Part shown: piece by piece, positions 30,524 to 39,668 of the stretch
How the letters are laid out: every line of letters starts with the position of its first letter
How positions within the stretch are numbered: the stretch's first letter is position 1
Source of the DNA: Pseudarthrobacter siccitolerans
Lineage (GTDB): Bacteria; Actinomycetota; Actinomycetes; Actinomycetales; Micrococcaceae
Direction of reading: 5' to 3'
Length of the DNA: 64,000 nucleotides
Assembly: GCF_001046895.1 (NCBI RefSeq)
Contig: NZ_CAQI01000025.1
Coordinates: forward strand, 148,564 to 212,563
Program-made: the position numbers and the translations under genes
The notes under the pieces: model-generated
The model's database searches: none
What the model saw: only the letters and a program-made list of their open reading frames with translations
Told to the model about the DNA's origin: nothing

Positions 30524-32049
30524 CAGTCCGTGACCCCGGTCCTGCCGGTGATCAGGGCACGCTCGCGCGGGTCCCGCTCCACCCCTCGCACGCGGATGGA
30601 TTCGCCTTGGAGGACACGTTCGTGGAGCAGCGGGATGGCGGCGTCGCGGGCCAGGATGAGGCTTTCCGCCGCGGCGATGGCGGCTCGGCGCTCTGGTCCG
30701 GCGGGAATACCGGAGGCCTTGGCCAGGGCGGCATCAACGGCGGGATCGCAGAACTGGGAGATGTTGAAGGAGCCGGCGCAGGAGAAGTCGCTGTAGAGGT
30801 AGGCAACGGGGTCCCCGGAGTCCAGGACCGTGGCGCGGGAGAGAATGAACGCATCGAATGAGCCGGCCAAAGCATCCGCCTCGATGTGCTGGTACTCGCG
30901 GATATCCTGCTCCACGATAAATCCTGCGGCTTCAAGCTGCTGTTCCAGCTGGACGGCCACCTCGGGCAGTTCTGCACGGTCCGTGAAGGTGCCGAGTCGG
31001 ATGGCGGTCCCCTTCACGGCGGTGGCGGCGACCCGGCGGGCCAGTGCTGCAGCATAGCCTTCACTGGTCCGTTCTCCGGCCGCCCAGGGGAGGGCCGGGC
31101 CCAGCAGGCCGGCGGCTTGGTCTGCCCGGCCTTCATAGACCCGGTCCACGACTGTGCCGGCGTCGATGGCCTCCCTTGCTGCGGCGCGGACGGCCGGGTC
31201 GGCAAAGGGACCGGACGACGTATTGAGGTACAGCGTGTTGGTGCGGGGCATGGGAACCTCGTGCACCAGTGCGGGGTCGATTTGGGCGACCTGGCCCACG
31301 GGGATGGCTTCGACGATGTCCGCATCGCCGGTCCGCAGTGCGGCTGCCCGGGCTGTCCCGTCCGGAACGAACTGCACGTCCACGCCATCGGCTTCCGCCC
31401 GCTCGCCCCAGTAGCCGTCGAAGCGGTCCAGCCTCGCAGACGAGGTGCCGTCCACTGAAACCAGGCGGAACGGCCCGGTACCGGCATTCACCGGATTCAC
31501 CACGCCGTCCTTGTAGGCCGAGCCCGCCAGGATGGCCAACTGGGGGCTGGACAGCCGCTGGGGCAGCAAAGGATCGGGAACCGCCGTCGTGATGGTCACT
31601 GCGGCTGGACCGTCCGCCCGGGCTGTGAGCTCCACCCCGTCCAGGATCCTCGGCTTGGGGCTCGCCTGTGCTGCAGCGGTCAGCGAAGCAACAACTTCCG
31701 CGGATGTCATGGCCGATCCGTCATGGAACTGCACCCCGTCCCGCAGCATGAAGCGCCATGAAGCCTCATCAATCTGCTCCCATCCGGTTGCCAACGAGGG
31801 CCCGGCCTCGCCCAGTTCGTCGAGCACCACCAGGGTTTCGGCGGTCTTCCAGCGGGAAAGCTTGAAGGCGTCGTCGCTCAGGGGTGACAACCCGGAACGG
31901 GGCGGCTGGAGCATGGCCAGCTTGATCCGGTCCTCCCCTTTTCCGCTGTCCGCAGCCTGGTTGGTTCCGGCGAAGCAGCCGGTCAAACTTGTGGCCAGCA
32001 GGAGGGTTGAAAGTGTGGCTAGGTACGTTTTGGAGCGCTTTTTGGGCAC
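30523..32049 (-). CDS. ABC transporter substrate-binding lipoprotein (peptide/nickel/opine family)
   Basis: 508 residues with a lipoprotein signal (TLLLATSLTGC, acylated cysteine about 25). It has family-5 binding-protein features: DDAFKLSRWKTAETLVVLDE, WRFMLRDGVQFHDGSAMTSA, NAGTGPFRLVSVDG. Members bind peptides, nickel chelates or opine metallophores (CntA). With a fused permease, two ATPases and an exporter in the operon, a metal-chelate substrate is plausible but not shown. Confidence 0.85.
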   Translation of the reverse strand: MPKKRSKTYLATLSTLLLATSLTGCFAGTNQAADSGKGEDRIKLAMLQPPRSGLSPLSDDAFKLSRWKTAETLVVLDELGEAGPSLATGWEQIDEASWRFMLRDGVQFHDGSAMTSAEVVASLTAAAQASPKPRILDGVELTARADGPAAVTITTAVPDPLLPQRLSSPQLAILAGSAYKDGVVNPVNAGTGPFRLVSVDGTSSARLDRFDGYWGERAEADGVDVQFVPDGTARAAALRTGDADIVEAIPVGQVAQIDPALVHEVPMPRTNTLYLNTSSGPFADPAVRAAAREAIDAGTVVDRVYEGRADQAAGLLGPALPWAAGERTSEGYAAALARRVAATAVKGTAIRLGTFTDRAELPEVAVQLEQQLEAAGFIVEQDIREYQHIEADALAGSFDAFILSRATVLDSGDPVAYLYSDFSCAGSFNISQFCDPAVDAALAKASGIPAGPERRAAIAAAESLILARDAAIPLLHERVLQGESIRVRGVERDPRERALITGRTGVTD

Positions 32050-32128
32050 GTTGATTACCTGTTCCGCAGATTGAAGGTGCAGTGAAGAGAGGCAGGTGCA
32101 GGATGCGCCTGGCCTGGTGTTTGAGGGT

Positions 32129-33487
32129 TTAGCGTTGTGGGGGCAGGAGCCTGGAAAGTCCGACGGCGGGAATCGCCGTGAGTGCCGCCATCACCGCCCA
32201 GGGCCAGACGGCGTCGGGCCCGGGCTGGCTGGCGCCCGAGTACAGCGGTCCCAGGACGAAGTTGCCCAACAGCACCGCACAGCCGCCCATGCTGGCGAGT
32301 AGTCCGTAATAGATGCCGGACCTTCGGCCGCGGGCAAAGTCCAAGACCAGCGGCATGGCCACCGGTCCGATGCACATGTGCCCCAGGCAGAGCCCCGCCA
32401 CCAGCAGCAACGGCGGAAGCAGTTGCAGCGGGCCGGTAGCGGGGTACTGCGCGAGCACTGCCATGGTGGCGAACGCCAGGCCTTTAAGCGTGAAGCCCAC
32501 GGTGAGCGCACGCCCTGGACCCAGCCGGTGCGTCAGCCGGGAAATGGGCCACTGCAGCGCCACGGTCATAAGGGACGCGACGGCGAACAGGCCGGCAAGT
32601 GCCTCCGGTCCCGCGCCGCTGCGGGTTAGCTCGATGGGAAGGCCGAAGTAGAGCTGGTTGTAGGCCAGCAGGTTCACGCTGTAGAGGGCCCCGAAGGTTA
32701 CGAAGCGCTTGTCCCGCAGCATCGCCGCGACGCCATCACCGTGCGGGGTGCCAGCACCCTGCGGCCCATCGTTGCCCTGGGACGCGGTGTCACCTTGCTG
32801 CGCGCCGTCACCCGGCGCGGCGTCACTGGGTGCGGCGGCGGCAAGCGGGTTGGCAGAATCCAGGTTAGCGGGAGCGGGTTTTACGGCTCCTGCGGGGATG
32901 CCGTGCCACAGGACGCCGGTCATCACGGCAAAGACTGCAGCCCCGGCCAGGGCTGCCCAGCTGAAGGACAGGCCCAACAGCAGGGCGCCGACCAGCGGGC
33001 CGGCAACGGCGCCGATTTCCCCGCAGATGGCGAGGAGCGCAAAAAGTCCCGGTGCCTTCCCGCTGGTGCTCCGCCGTCGTTCTTCCGCCCGGCCTACCAG
33101 GGACTCCAGCGCAGGCGAGAACAATGCCCCGCCCATCCCGGTGAGCACAGCGCCGAGGAGGAACAGCGGAAAGCTGCCGGCCAGTGCCAGGGTGAGGTAG
33201 CCGGAGATGCGGACCAGGCAGCCCACCAGCATGGCGCGGCGGGGGCCCCACCGGTCCGTGATCATCCCGCCCACCAGGAAGAGCCCCTGCTGGCTGAAGA
33301 CCCTGGCGCCCAGCACCACGCCCACGGCAGTGGCAGTCATGGCGAAGTCCCGGGTCATCACCAGTGCCAGGAACGGCACCACTGCGTAGAAGCCGATATT
33401 AAAGATGAGCTGGCTGGCGAGGAGCAGGCCGGGGGCCGGCCCCGGCTGTGTTGTTGCCGCCTGGCCGGCAGTGCCGAGGGCGGTCAC
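32129..33487 (-). CDS. MFS transporter within the ABC operon
   Basis: 452 residues with about 12 helices. The MFS motif A-like loop is GGMITDRWGPRRAMLVG, and the second half starts near FVTFGALYSVNLLAYNQLYF. The central loop is a low-complexity Gly/Asp/Gln stretch (GDGAQQGDTASQGNDG). It overlaps the ATPase gene upstream by four bases, so it is a true operon member. A single MFS exporter inside a peptide-type ABC operon recalls CntE, the staphylopine exporter. Confidence 0.87.
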   Translation of the reverse strand: MTALGTAGQAATTQPGPAPGLLLASQLIFNIGFYAVVPFLALVMTRDFAMTATAVGVVLGARVFSQQGLFLVGGMITDRWGPRRAMLVGCLVRISGYLTLALAGSFPLFLLGAVLTGMGGALFSPALESLVGRAEERRRSTSGKAPGLFALLAICGEIGAVAGPLVGALLLGLSFSWAALAGAAVFAVMTGVLWHGIPAGAVKPAPANLDSANPLAAAAPSDAAPGDGAQQGDTASQGNDGPQGAGTPHGDGVAAMLRDKRFVTFGALYSVNLLAYNQLYFGLPIELTRSGAGPEALAGLFAVASLMTVALQWPISRLTHRLGPGRALTVGFTLKGLAFATMAVLAQYPATGPLQLLPPLLLVAGLCLGHMCIGPVAMPLVLDFARGRRSGIYYGLLASMGGCAVLLGNFVLGPLYSGASQPGPDAVWPWAVMAALTAIPAVGLSRLLPPQR

Positions 33488-34302
33488 AGGGCAGCCGCCG
33501 GGACAGCTGATGGAAGGTTCATGGCAGCGGCCGCCTGCACCAGGGCGTGCGCGGCGGGAGTTGTGGGGTGTGCCAGCACGTGGTCCGTTGGTCCTTGTTC
33601 AGCGATGCTGCCGTCGGACAGGACGGCCGTGCTCCCGCACATCCTGGCGGCGGTTGCAAGGTCATGGGTAACCAGGAGCAGGCCCAGGCCTTCGTGCACC
33701 AGGCGGTCCAGGAGCTCGAGGACGGCATCGCGCAGGGGCAGGTCCAGGCCGCTAACGGGTTCATCAGCCAGCAGGTATGCGGGCTTCACTGCCAGGGCAC
33801 GGGCGATGGCCACGCGCTGGTTCTGGCCGCCGGACAGTTCGCCCGGCCGCTGGTTCATCACCCGGACCGGCAACTCCACGCGTTCCAGCGCCTGGCCGGC
33901 GAGGTCCCGGTGGTTGCCCTCCACCCGCAACTGCCGCAGTGGTTCCAGCAGCAGTTGCGCTACGGTCATCCGCGGGTCCAGGCTGCCGGCCGGATTCTGC
34001 GGAACGTACTGTACCGAGCGGCGATACCAGCGAAGGCTTCGGGCCGGTCCGGGCCTTACTGCGCTCCCGCCCAGGCTGACGGTACCGCTGGATGGCTTTG
34101 CCAGGCCGAGCATGATCCGGACCAGCGTGGATTTTCCGGAGCCCGAGCTTCCCACCAGTGCAGTGCCCGCTCCAGGAGTGAGGGTCAGGGTGACGTTGCG
34201 GAGGGTGTGGGCGGGTTGGCAGCCGCGGAGGCTGCGGCTGGGGTATTTGAAGGACGTGGGATACCTGAACGAGATGCCATCCGCGCGGAGCGCCCCGGTC
34301 AT
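33484..34302 (-). CDS. ABC transporter ATPase (DppF/CntF-like)
   Basis: 272 residues. Walker A GSSGSGKSTLVRIMLGL, signature LSGGQNQRVAIARAL, Walker B YLLADEPVSGLD, H-loop LVTHDLATAA. It begins ADGISFRYPTSFKYPSRSL. Together with the next gene upstream it should form the ATPase pair for the fused permease. Overlaps the neighbouring ATPase gene by four bases. Confidence 0.9.
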   Translation of the reverse strand: MTGALRADGISFRYPTSFKYPSRSLRGCQPAHTLRNVTLTLTPGAGTALVGSSGSGKSTLVRIMLGLAKPSSGTVSLGGSAVRPGPARSLRWYRRSVQYVPQNPAGSLDPRMTVAQLLLEPLRQLRVEGNHRDLAGQALERVELPVRVMNQRPGELSGGQNQRVAIARALAVKPAYLLADEPVSGLDLPLRDAVLELLDRLVHEGLGLLLVTHDLATAARMCGSTAVLSDGSIAEQGPTDHVLAHPTTPAAHALVQAAAAMNLPSAVPAAAL

Positions 34303-35084
34303 GCTGCCACAGCCGTTCCTGCATGCGGCCGTGTTGCCATGGCGGCCCGCACGAGGCGCTTGGTGTAGGGGTGCCGGGGGTTCCGCAGCAGCTCAGCCAT
34401 CGGGGCATCTTCGACGACGTGCCCGTCTTCCATCACGAGGGCTCGGCTGCACACGGCTGCCGCTGCTGCCAGATCGTGGGTGATGAAGAGCAGGCTGCGG
34501 CCCTCGGACACCCAGGCGCGGAGGCTCGTGAGGACAGTCTGTGTGGCGACCGCGTCCAGGGCAGTGGTGGGTTCGTCCGCCACCAGAACCTCCGTGCGGC
34601 AGGCCAATGCCAGGGCAATGCAAACCCTCTGCAGCTGCCCGCCCGACAGTTCGCCGGTATAGCGCCGCATGATCTCCGTCGGGTCCGCGAGCCCGGCCCG
34701 GGCCAGCAGGAGCGCCGCCTCACTTCGGGCTTCAGCGGGGCTGAGCCCCCGACGCAGCGGGATCATCAACTGCTTGCCCACCTGAACCAGCGGATTCAGG
34801 GAAGTCTGCGGATCCTGGCTGATCAAGGCTGCGCCTGCTTTGCCCGCCGCACTTCCGCGGTCCCCTGGCCCGGGGGCAGTCCCAAAGGAAATGTCCCCAC
34901 TTGCCGTGATTCCTTCCGGCACTGTCCGGGTGAGGGCTGAGGCTGTCAGCGACTTCCCGGATCCTGAGGCTCCCAGCAGGGCAACGCTCTCAGCCCGCTT
35001 CATGGAGAACGTCAGGGGGTGCACCAGCCGGCGCCCGGCGTGCGAGAGCACAAGGTTCTTCACGGACAGGGCTGGTGCAGGCAT
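34299..35084 (-). CDS. ABC transporter ATPase (DppD/CntD-like)
   Basis: 261 residues, first gene of the operon. Walker A GASGSGKSLTASAL, Q-loop LISQDPQTSLNPLVQVGKQL, signature LSGGQLQRVCIALAL, Walker B VLVADEPTTALD. The ATG at 35084 has only a weak ribosome site. A Zur/Fur-like box and a CATAAT -10 lie 50-70 bp upstream, so metal control of the whole operon is likely. Confidence 0.9.
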   Translation of the reverse strand: MPAPALSVKNLVLSHAGRRLVHPLTFSMKRAESVALLGASGSGKSLTASALTRTVPEGITASGDISFGTAPGPGDRGSAAGKAGAALISQDPQTSLNPLVQVGKQLMIPLRRGLSPAEARSEAALLLARAGLADPTEIMRRYTGELSGGQLQRVCIALALACRTEVLVADEPTTALDAVATQTVLTSLRAWVSEGRSLLFITHDLAAAAAVCSRALVMEDGHVVEDAPMAELLRNPRHPYTKRLVRAAMATRPHAGTAVAA

Positions 35085-35130
35085 CGGAACGTCGTTTCGT
35101 GGCAGGGCTTCGGGAACGAGTTCATCCTAA

Positions 35131-35145
35131 CAAGAATGGTTCTCA
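35131..35145. promoter_or_regulatory. Zur/Fur-like operator upstream of the ABC-MFS operon
   Basis: On the minus strand TGAGAACCATTCTTG fits the Zur-type pattern TGAnAAnCATTnTCA at all but the last two bases. A -10-like CATAAT lies directly upstream, so bound protein would cover the start of transcription. Confidence 0.55.
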
Positions 35146-35247
35146 ATTATGCAAATGTGCATCAGGTTTATGTAGCTCTGTCAGAGCCAGGTGATGGGGG
35201 GTGGCGTGTGTTGCGGGAGGTGATGGCGGGTTGGGGATCCTGGCACA

Positions 35248-35288
35248 AAAAAGCGGGCGGCCGCTCAAAGCAACCGCCCGCATTTTTT
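35248..35288 (-). terminator. Terminator after purM
   Basis: Stem GCGGGCGG/CCGCCCGC (35253-35260, 35274-35281) followed on the minus strand by TTTTTT. It ends purF-purM transcripts. Confidence 0.9.
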
Positions 35289-35296
35289 TGGGATAT

Positions 35297-36445
35297 CTAG
35301 GCGTAGGCGTTGACCAGGCGGACGGCGCCGCCGTCCACACCCTTGGCACCCTGCACGTAATCCGGGCCGGACTTGAGGATGGAATCCGAGTCCTCGGTAA
35401 CAGTGCCCATGATCCAGGACGGCAGGCCGCGGTCGTTGAGGCGGGACACCGCGGCGTCTGCGGCGTCCGCGGACACGATGGCCACCATGCCCACACCCAG
35501 GTTCAGGGTGCGTTCGAGGTCTGCCAGCGGGACGTTGCCCAGCTCGGACACCAGCTTGAAGATGGCCGGCAGTTCCCAGGTGGCGCGGTCCACTGTGGCC
35601 ACCAGGCCCTGGGGGAGGACACGTGCCAGGTTGGCGGCGAGGCCGCCGCCGGTGACGTGGCTGAAGCCGTGCACAGCGGAAGTTCCGGTGACGGGGAACG
35701 CGCGGGCCAGGTCCAGGCAGTCCGCAGCGTAGACGCGGGTGGGCTCGAGGAGCTCCTCGCCCAGGGTGCGGCCGAGTTCGGATACCTGGCGGTCCAGTGC
35801 CCAGCCGGCGTGGTTGATCACGCGGCGGACCAGGGAGTAGCCGTTGGAGTGCAGGCCGGAGGAGGCCATGCCGATGACAACATCCCCGGCGCGGACGCGG
35901 TCCGGTCCCAGGAGCTGGTCGGCTTCGACCACGCCCGTGGCTGCGCCGGCGACGTCGTATTCGTGCTCGCCCAGCAGGCCGGGGTGCTCGGCGGTTTCGC
36001 CGCCCACCAGTGCCGTGCCGGCAACGGAGCAGGCGGCGGCAATGCCGCGGACAATATCGGCGATGCGCTCGGGCACCACCTTGCCGCAGGCGATGTAGTC
36101 CGTCATGTACAGCGGCTCCGCGCCAACCACCACGATGTCGTCCACCACCATGCCCACGAGGTCGAACCCGATGGTGTCGTGGATGTCCATGGCCTGGGCG
36201 ATGGCAACCTTGGTGCCCACGCCGTCGGTGGAGGTGGCCAGCAGCGGCTTCTTGTAGGTCAGGAGCCGGGAGACGTCGTAGAGGCCGGCAAAGCCGCCCA
36301 CCCCGCCGATTACCGAGGAGTTGTGGGTGGCCTTGACGGCGCCCTTCATCAGCTCGACGGCGCGGTCGCCGGCTTCAACGTCTACGCCTGCGGAGGCGTA
36401 GGTGATGCCGGAGGTGTTGCCGGAGGCGGGGGCAGCGGAAGTCAT
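35297..36445 (-). CDS. purM: Phosphoribosylformylglycinamidine cyclo-ligase
   Basis: 382 residues. Makes aminoimidazole ribonucleotide in purine synthesis. Signatures are VIGGVGGFAGLYDVSRL, ATSTDGVGTKVAIAQAM, VVDDIVVVGAEPLYMTDYIA and GGETAEHPGLL. The length is normal. The ATG overlaps the purF stop by four bases, so the two purine genes are co-translated. Confidence 0.96.
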   Translation of the reverse strand: MTSAAPASGNTSGITYASAGVDVEAGDRAVELMKGAVKATHNSSVIGGVGGFAGLYDVSRLLTYKKPLLATSTDGVGTKVAIAQAMDIHDTIGFDLVGMVVDDIVVVGAEPLYMTDYIACGKVVPERIADIVRGIAAACSVAGTALVGGETAEHPGLLGEHEYDVAGAATGVVEADQLLGPDRVRAGDVVIGMASSGLHSNGYSLVRRVINHAGWALDRQVSELGRTLGEELLEPTRVYAADCLDLARAFPVTGTSAVHGFSHVTGGGLAANLARVLPQGLVATVDRATWELPAIFKLVSELGNVPLADLERTLNLGVGMVAIVSADAADAAVSRLNDRGLPSWIMGTVTEDSDSILKSGPDYVQGAKGVDGGAVRLVNAYA

Positions 36446-38115
36446 ACGGACTCTTTCTTGTCAGCGCCGGTGGTGGCGGCGTGCACGTCTGGCACAAGGT
36501 CGGCTTCGGTCAGCAGATTCTCGAATTCGGAGTCCGGCCCGGGATCGCAGCCGGTGGCGCCGGCCTTCTCGGCCGGGTCCTCTTCGGAATCCACGGCGAG
36601 GGCGGCGGTTTCGCCCGGAAGCGCGGACGGCGAGGGCTTCAGGCCGCCGAGGTCCGTGCGCTCCAGCAGGTTCTTGCCCAGCTTGTCCGCGCCCGGCAGC
36701 TCAATGGGGTACTTGCCCGTGAAGCAGGCGGTGCAGAGGCGCTCCCGCGGCTGGCGGGTGGCGCCGATCATGCCGTCCTCGGAGATGTAGGCCAGCGAAT
36801 CGGCGCCGATGGCCTGGGAGATCTCTTCGATGGTGGCGCCGTTGGCGATCAGCTCGGCACGCGAGGCGAAGTCGATGCCGTAGAAGCAGGGCCACTGCAC
36901 CGGCGGGGAGGAAATCTTGACGTGGACGGCGGCCGCACCGGCTTCGCGGAGCATCCGGACGATGGCGCGCTGGGTGTTGCCGCGGACGATCGAGTCATCC
37001 ACCACCACCACGCGCTTGCCGCGGATCACGGACTCGAGGGCGTTGAGCTTAAGCCGGATACCCAGCTGACGGAGGGTCTGCGAAGGCTGGATGAAGGTCC
37101 GGCCCACGTAGGAGTTTTTGACGAAGCCGTGGGCGAAGGGGATGCCGGATTCTTCGGCGTAGCCCACCGCGGCGGGGGTGCCGGATTCCGGGACGGGGAT
37201 CACGATGTCCGCCACCTGCGTGTTCTCGCGGGCCAGCTGGCGGCCCATCTCAACACGGGACTCGTACACGGAGCGGCCGGCGATGGCGGCATCCGGGCGC
37301 GCGAGGTAGACGTATTCAAAAACGCAACCGGCCGGCGTCGGCTCCGCGAAACGCTGGGAGCGCACGCCCTGCTCGTCAATAGCGATGAACTCGCCCGGCT
37401 CGATCTCGCGGATGAAGCTGGCGCCCACGGTGGCAAGTGCGGACTGCTCGGACGCGACCACCCAGCCGCGCTCCAGCCGGCCCAGGACCAGCGGGCGGAT
37501 GCCGTAGGTATCGCGGGCGGCGTAGAGGGTGCCCTCGTCCATAAAGACAAAGCAGAAGCCACCCTTGATCTTGGGGAGCAGCTCGATGGCGGTCTCCTCG
37601 AGGGTCTTGCCCGGCTCGCCCTCCAGCAGGGCCGTGACCAGGGCGGTGTCCGAGGTGTTGCCCTGCTTCATTTCGCCGGTGAGCTGGCCGCCGTTGCGTT
37701 CCTGGATCATGGCGTTGAGCTCGGCGGTGTTGGTGAGGTTGCCGTTGTGCGCCAGGGCCACGGTGCCGGTGCTGGTGGCGCCGAGCGTGGGCTGGGCGTT
37801 GGCCCAGTGGCTGGCTCCGGTGGTGGAGTAGCGGCAGTGCCCCACGGCGAGGTGCCCGGTGAGGGTGTTCAGGGTGGTCTCGTCGAAGACCTGGGAGACG
37901 AGCCCCATGTCCTTGTAGACGTTGATCCGGTTGCCGTCGCTGGTGGCTATACCAGCGGACTCCTGACCGCGGTGCTGCAGTGCATACAGCCCGTAATAGG
38001 TGAGTTTTGCTACTTCTTCGCCTGGTGCCCAGACCCCAAAAACGCCGCAGGCGTCCTGCGGGCCTTTTTCGCCAGGGAGAAGATCATGAGAAAGTTTTCC
38101 ATCGCCGCGTGCCAC
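36442..38115 (-). CDS. purF: Amidophosphoribosyltransferase
   Basis: 557 residues. The first committed enzyme of purine synthesis. A propeptide (GTG start, about 22 residues) precedes the catalytic cysteine in DACGVFGVWAP. The glutaminase domain has HRGQESAGIA and HNGNLTN; the PRPP site is VVVVDDSIVRGNTQRAIV. A C-terminal extension (about 55 residues, acidic) is not conserved. Confidence 0.96.
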   Translation of the reverse strand: MARGDGKLSHDLLPGEKGPQDACGVFGVWAPGEEVAKLTYYGLYALQHRGQESAGIATSDGNRINVYKDMGLVSQVFDETTLNTLTGHLAVGHCRYSTTGASHWANAQPTLGATSTGTVALAHNGNLTNTAELNAMIQERNGGQLTGEMKQGNTSDTALVTALLEGEPGKTLEETAIELLPKIKGGFCFVFMDEGTLYAARDTYGIRPLVLGRLERGWVVASEQSALATVGASFIREIEPGEFIAIDEQGVRSQRFAEPTPAGCVFEYVYLARPDAAIAGRSVYESRVEMGRQLARENTQVADIVIPVPESGTPAAVGYAEESGIPFAHGFVKNSYVGRTFIQPSQTLRQLGIRLKLNALESVIRGKRVVVVDDSIVRGNTQRAIVRMLREAGAAAVHVKISSPPVQWPCFYGIDFASRAELIANGATIEEISQAIGADSLAYISEDGMIGATRQPRERLCTACFTGKYPIELPGADKLGKNLLERTDLGGLKPSPSALPGETAALAVDSEEDPAEKAGATGCDPGPDSEFENLLTEADLVPDVHAATTGADKKESV

Positions 38116-38173
38116 TGGTCGATTATCTCACGAGATGCGGTAGGACTTTTCCGGCCGTCCGTTTGTGACCGGG

Positions 38174-38488
38174 CTACTGCCCGTTGTCCGGATCCGGTTC
38201 GGAGTCGGGAACCGCTTCCACCACTGCCCGCTGCTGCCGCTTGACGCTGCGCCGGTCCAGGACCAGCGCCAGCGCGGCGCCCAGGATGGCGCCGGCGCCC
38301 GCGAACAGGACCAGGAAGAACCCGAACACCGAGCCGGGGTCGAACTCCGGAGTTGCGGGCAGGCCGTATGCCACCGCGGCCGCAGCCGCGGCACCCACCA
38401 GTGCGCCCAGGATCAGGAACGGCACGTATTTGGGTGCGCGGCGGACGGTGACCTCGCGGCGCTCGGCGGCGGGTTGTTCAGAAGGCAT
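38174..38488 (-). CDS. Two-helix membrane protein
   Basis: 104 residues, with hydrophobic helices at about 22-43 (YVPFLILGALVGAAAAAAVA) and 54-79 (VFGFFLVLFAGAGAILGAAL). Charged ends (RRSVKRQQRAVVEAV) suggest both termini are inside. Actinobacteria often have this small protein beside purF; its role is unknown. Confidence 0.8.
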   Translation of the reverse strand: MPSEQPAAERREVTVRRAPKYVPFLILGALVGAAAAAAVAYGLPATPEFDPGSVFGFFLVLFAGAGAILGAALALVLDRRSVKRQQRAVVEAVPDSEPDPDNGQ

Positions 38489-38517
38489 GCATCAAGCCTA
38501 CATTTCTGTGTTGCCCT

Positions 38518-38562
38518 ATCACTTACGGCTGCCAAAACCCCGGAATGGGAACCGTAAGTGAT
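38518..38562. repeat. Inverted repeat between uraH and the membrane-protein gene
   Basis: Perfect 11-base arms ATCACTTACGG/CCGTAAGTGAT (38518-38528 and 38552-38562). No T run follows, so it is more like a repetitive palindromic element than a terminator. Related TAAGTGA words recur at about 48,530-48,610. Confidence 0.55.
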
Positions 38563-38577
38563 GGCGCAACGCGGGGG

Positions 38578-38916
38578 TCAGCTGCCGCGGTACGTGGAGT
38601 AGGCGAACGGGCTGAGCAGGAGCGGAACGTGGTAGTGCTCGGGGCCGGTGACTTCGAACACCAGGTCCACCTCGGGGAAGAACGTTGCGGTCTGCAGCCC
38701 GGCGTAGTAGCTGCCGGTGGCGAAGTTGAGCTTGTAGTGCCCCGCCTCCAGCTGCTCCGGACCCAGGTCCTTCGCCCGCCCGTCCGCGTCGGTGGTGGAG
38801 CCGGCCAGCTTCTGCCAGGTGCCGCCGTCGTTTTTGTAAAGCACGACGGCGACCCCCGCCGCCGGGCGTCCGGCGCCGGTATCGAGGATGTGGGTGGTGA
38901 CGTGGGAGACGCTCAT
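38578..38916 (-). CDS. uraH: 5-hydroxyisourate hydrolase
   Basis: 112 residues, transthyretin-like. N-terminal SHVTTHILDTGAGRPAAGV, internal GHYKLNFATGSYYAGL and FFPEVDLVFEV, and the C-terminal HYHVPLLLSPFAYSTYRGS signature are all complete. It hydrolyses 5-hydroxyisourate from urate oxidation. It overlaps uraD by four bases. No urate oxidase gene is in the window. Confidence 0.95.
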   Translation of the reverse strand: MSVSHVTTHILDTGAGRPAAGVAVVLYKNDGGTWQKLAGSTTDADGRAKDLGPEQLEAGHYKLNFATGSYYAGLQTATFFPEVDLVFEVTGPEHYHVPLLLSPFAYSTYRGS

Positions 38917-39410
38917 TCGGTGATCAGTCCTTCGAGCCGCAGAACGGCAATTTCACGCAGCTGCTGTGCCACGATGGTGTCTTCTTCGGCAGGGGAGTTG
39001 GCAAGCCGTTCGTTGAGGGCCTGCAGGATTTCGGGCGCGGTGCGTCCGGCGGCGCGGATCAGGAAGACCCGGCCGAACTTGTCCTCGTAGTCCTTGTTGC
39101 CCTGCGCCAAAGCCTGCGCAACGCCGGCGTCCGCAGGGTCTACGCCCGCTTGCTCCGAACGGGACATGGACGCTTCGGTGGTGGCCGCCGTCGGACGTTC
39201 CCCGATCCGGGGATGGTGCGCCATGGCGGACTCAACCTCGGCCGGCGTGAACGGCTCAGCCGCTCCCGCGGCAAAAGCCAGGAGGGCTTCCCTCGACGGG
39301 AAGGGCCGGGCGGCGGCTACGGTGTCCACCCAGCGCTGGACGTCGACGCAGGGCCTGAGGGTTTCCGCGGCCCGCGCACGGTCCGCGGTGTTGAATTCGG
39401 CAAGCTTCAT
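38913..39410 (-). CDS. uraD: OHCU decarboxylase
   Basis: 165 residues with the ATG at 39410 and GAGGAAGC upstream; an in-frame start at 39446 lacks a good ribosome site. Signatures are MAHHPRIGE (catalytic histidine), SRSEQAGVD and FLIRAAGRTAPEILQALNERL. It converts OHCU to S-allantoin, the substrate of allB encoded at 49,867. A pair of 15-bp palindromes lies upstream (39520-39555). Confidence 0.93.
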   Translation of the reverse strand: MKLAEFNTADRARAAETLRPCVDVQRWVDTVAAARPFPSREALLAFAAGAAEPFTPAEVESAMAHHPRIGERPTAATTEASMSRSEQAGVDPADAGVAQALAQGNKDYEDKFGRVFLIRAAGRTAPEILQALNERLANSPAEEDTIVAQQLREIAVLRLEGLITE

Positions 39411-39519
39411 GCTGGCTGCTTCCTCGGTAACAATGCTGGCATCCATGGTGACGGCTATGCGGAGGCCGGACTTCCGGCACCTGGCGGCAGCCTAACCACT
39501 TGGGTTCGGCCGATCAGGC

Positions 39520-39555
39520 TTCCGCATCATGGAACTGTTATTTCAGCATACGTAA
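39520..39555. promoter_or_regulatory. Paired 15-bp palindromes upstream of uraD
   Basis: TTCCGCATCATGGAA (39520-39534) fits TTYCRYnnnRYGRAA exactly. A weaker copy, TTTCAGCATACGTAA (39541-39555), has its centre 21 bp away. The same arrangement occurs upstream of hyi (56194-56229). An IclR-type regulator is the best guess. Confidence 0.55.
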
Positions 39556-39668
39556 TATTGAAGTCGAGCGTCCGGGCGGTGTCAAGAGACTACAGCAGCT
39601 GTCAGGCCAAGCCGGTATTATCGCGGGAGAGCCGCAGGCTCGACCAGTTTTTACTGGGGGGACACTAA

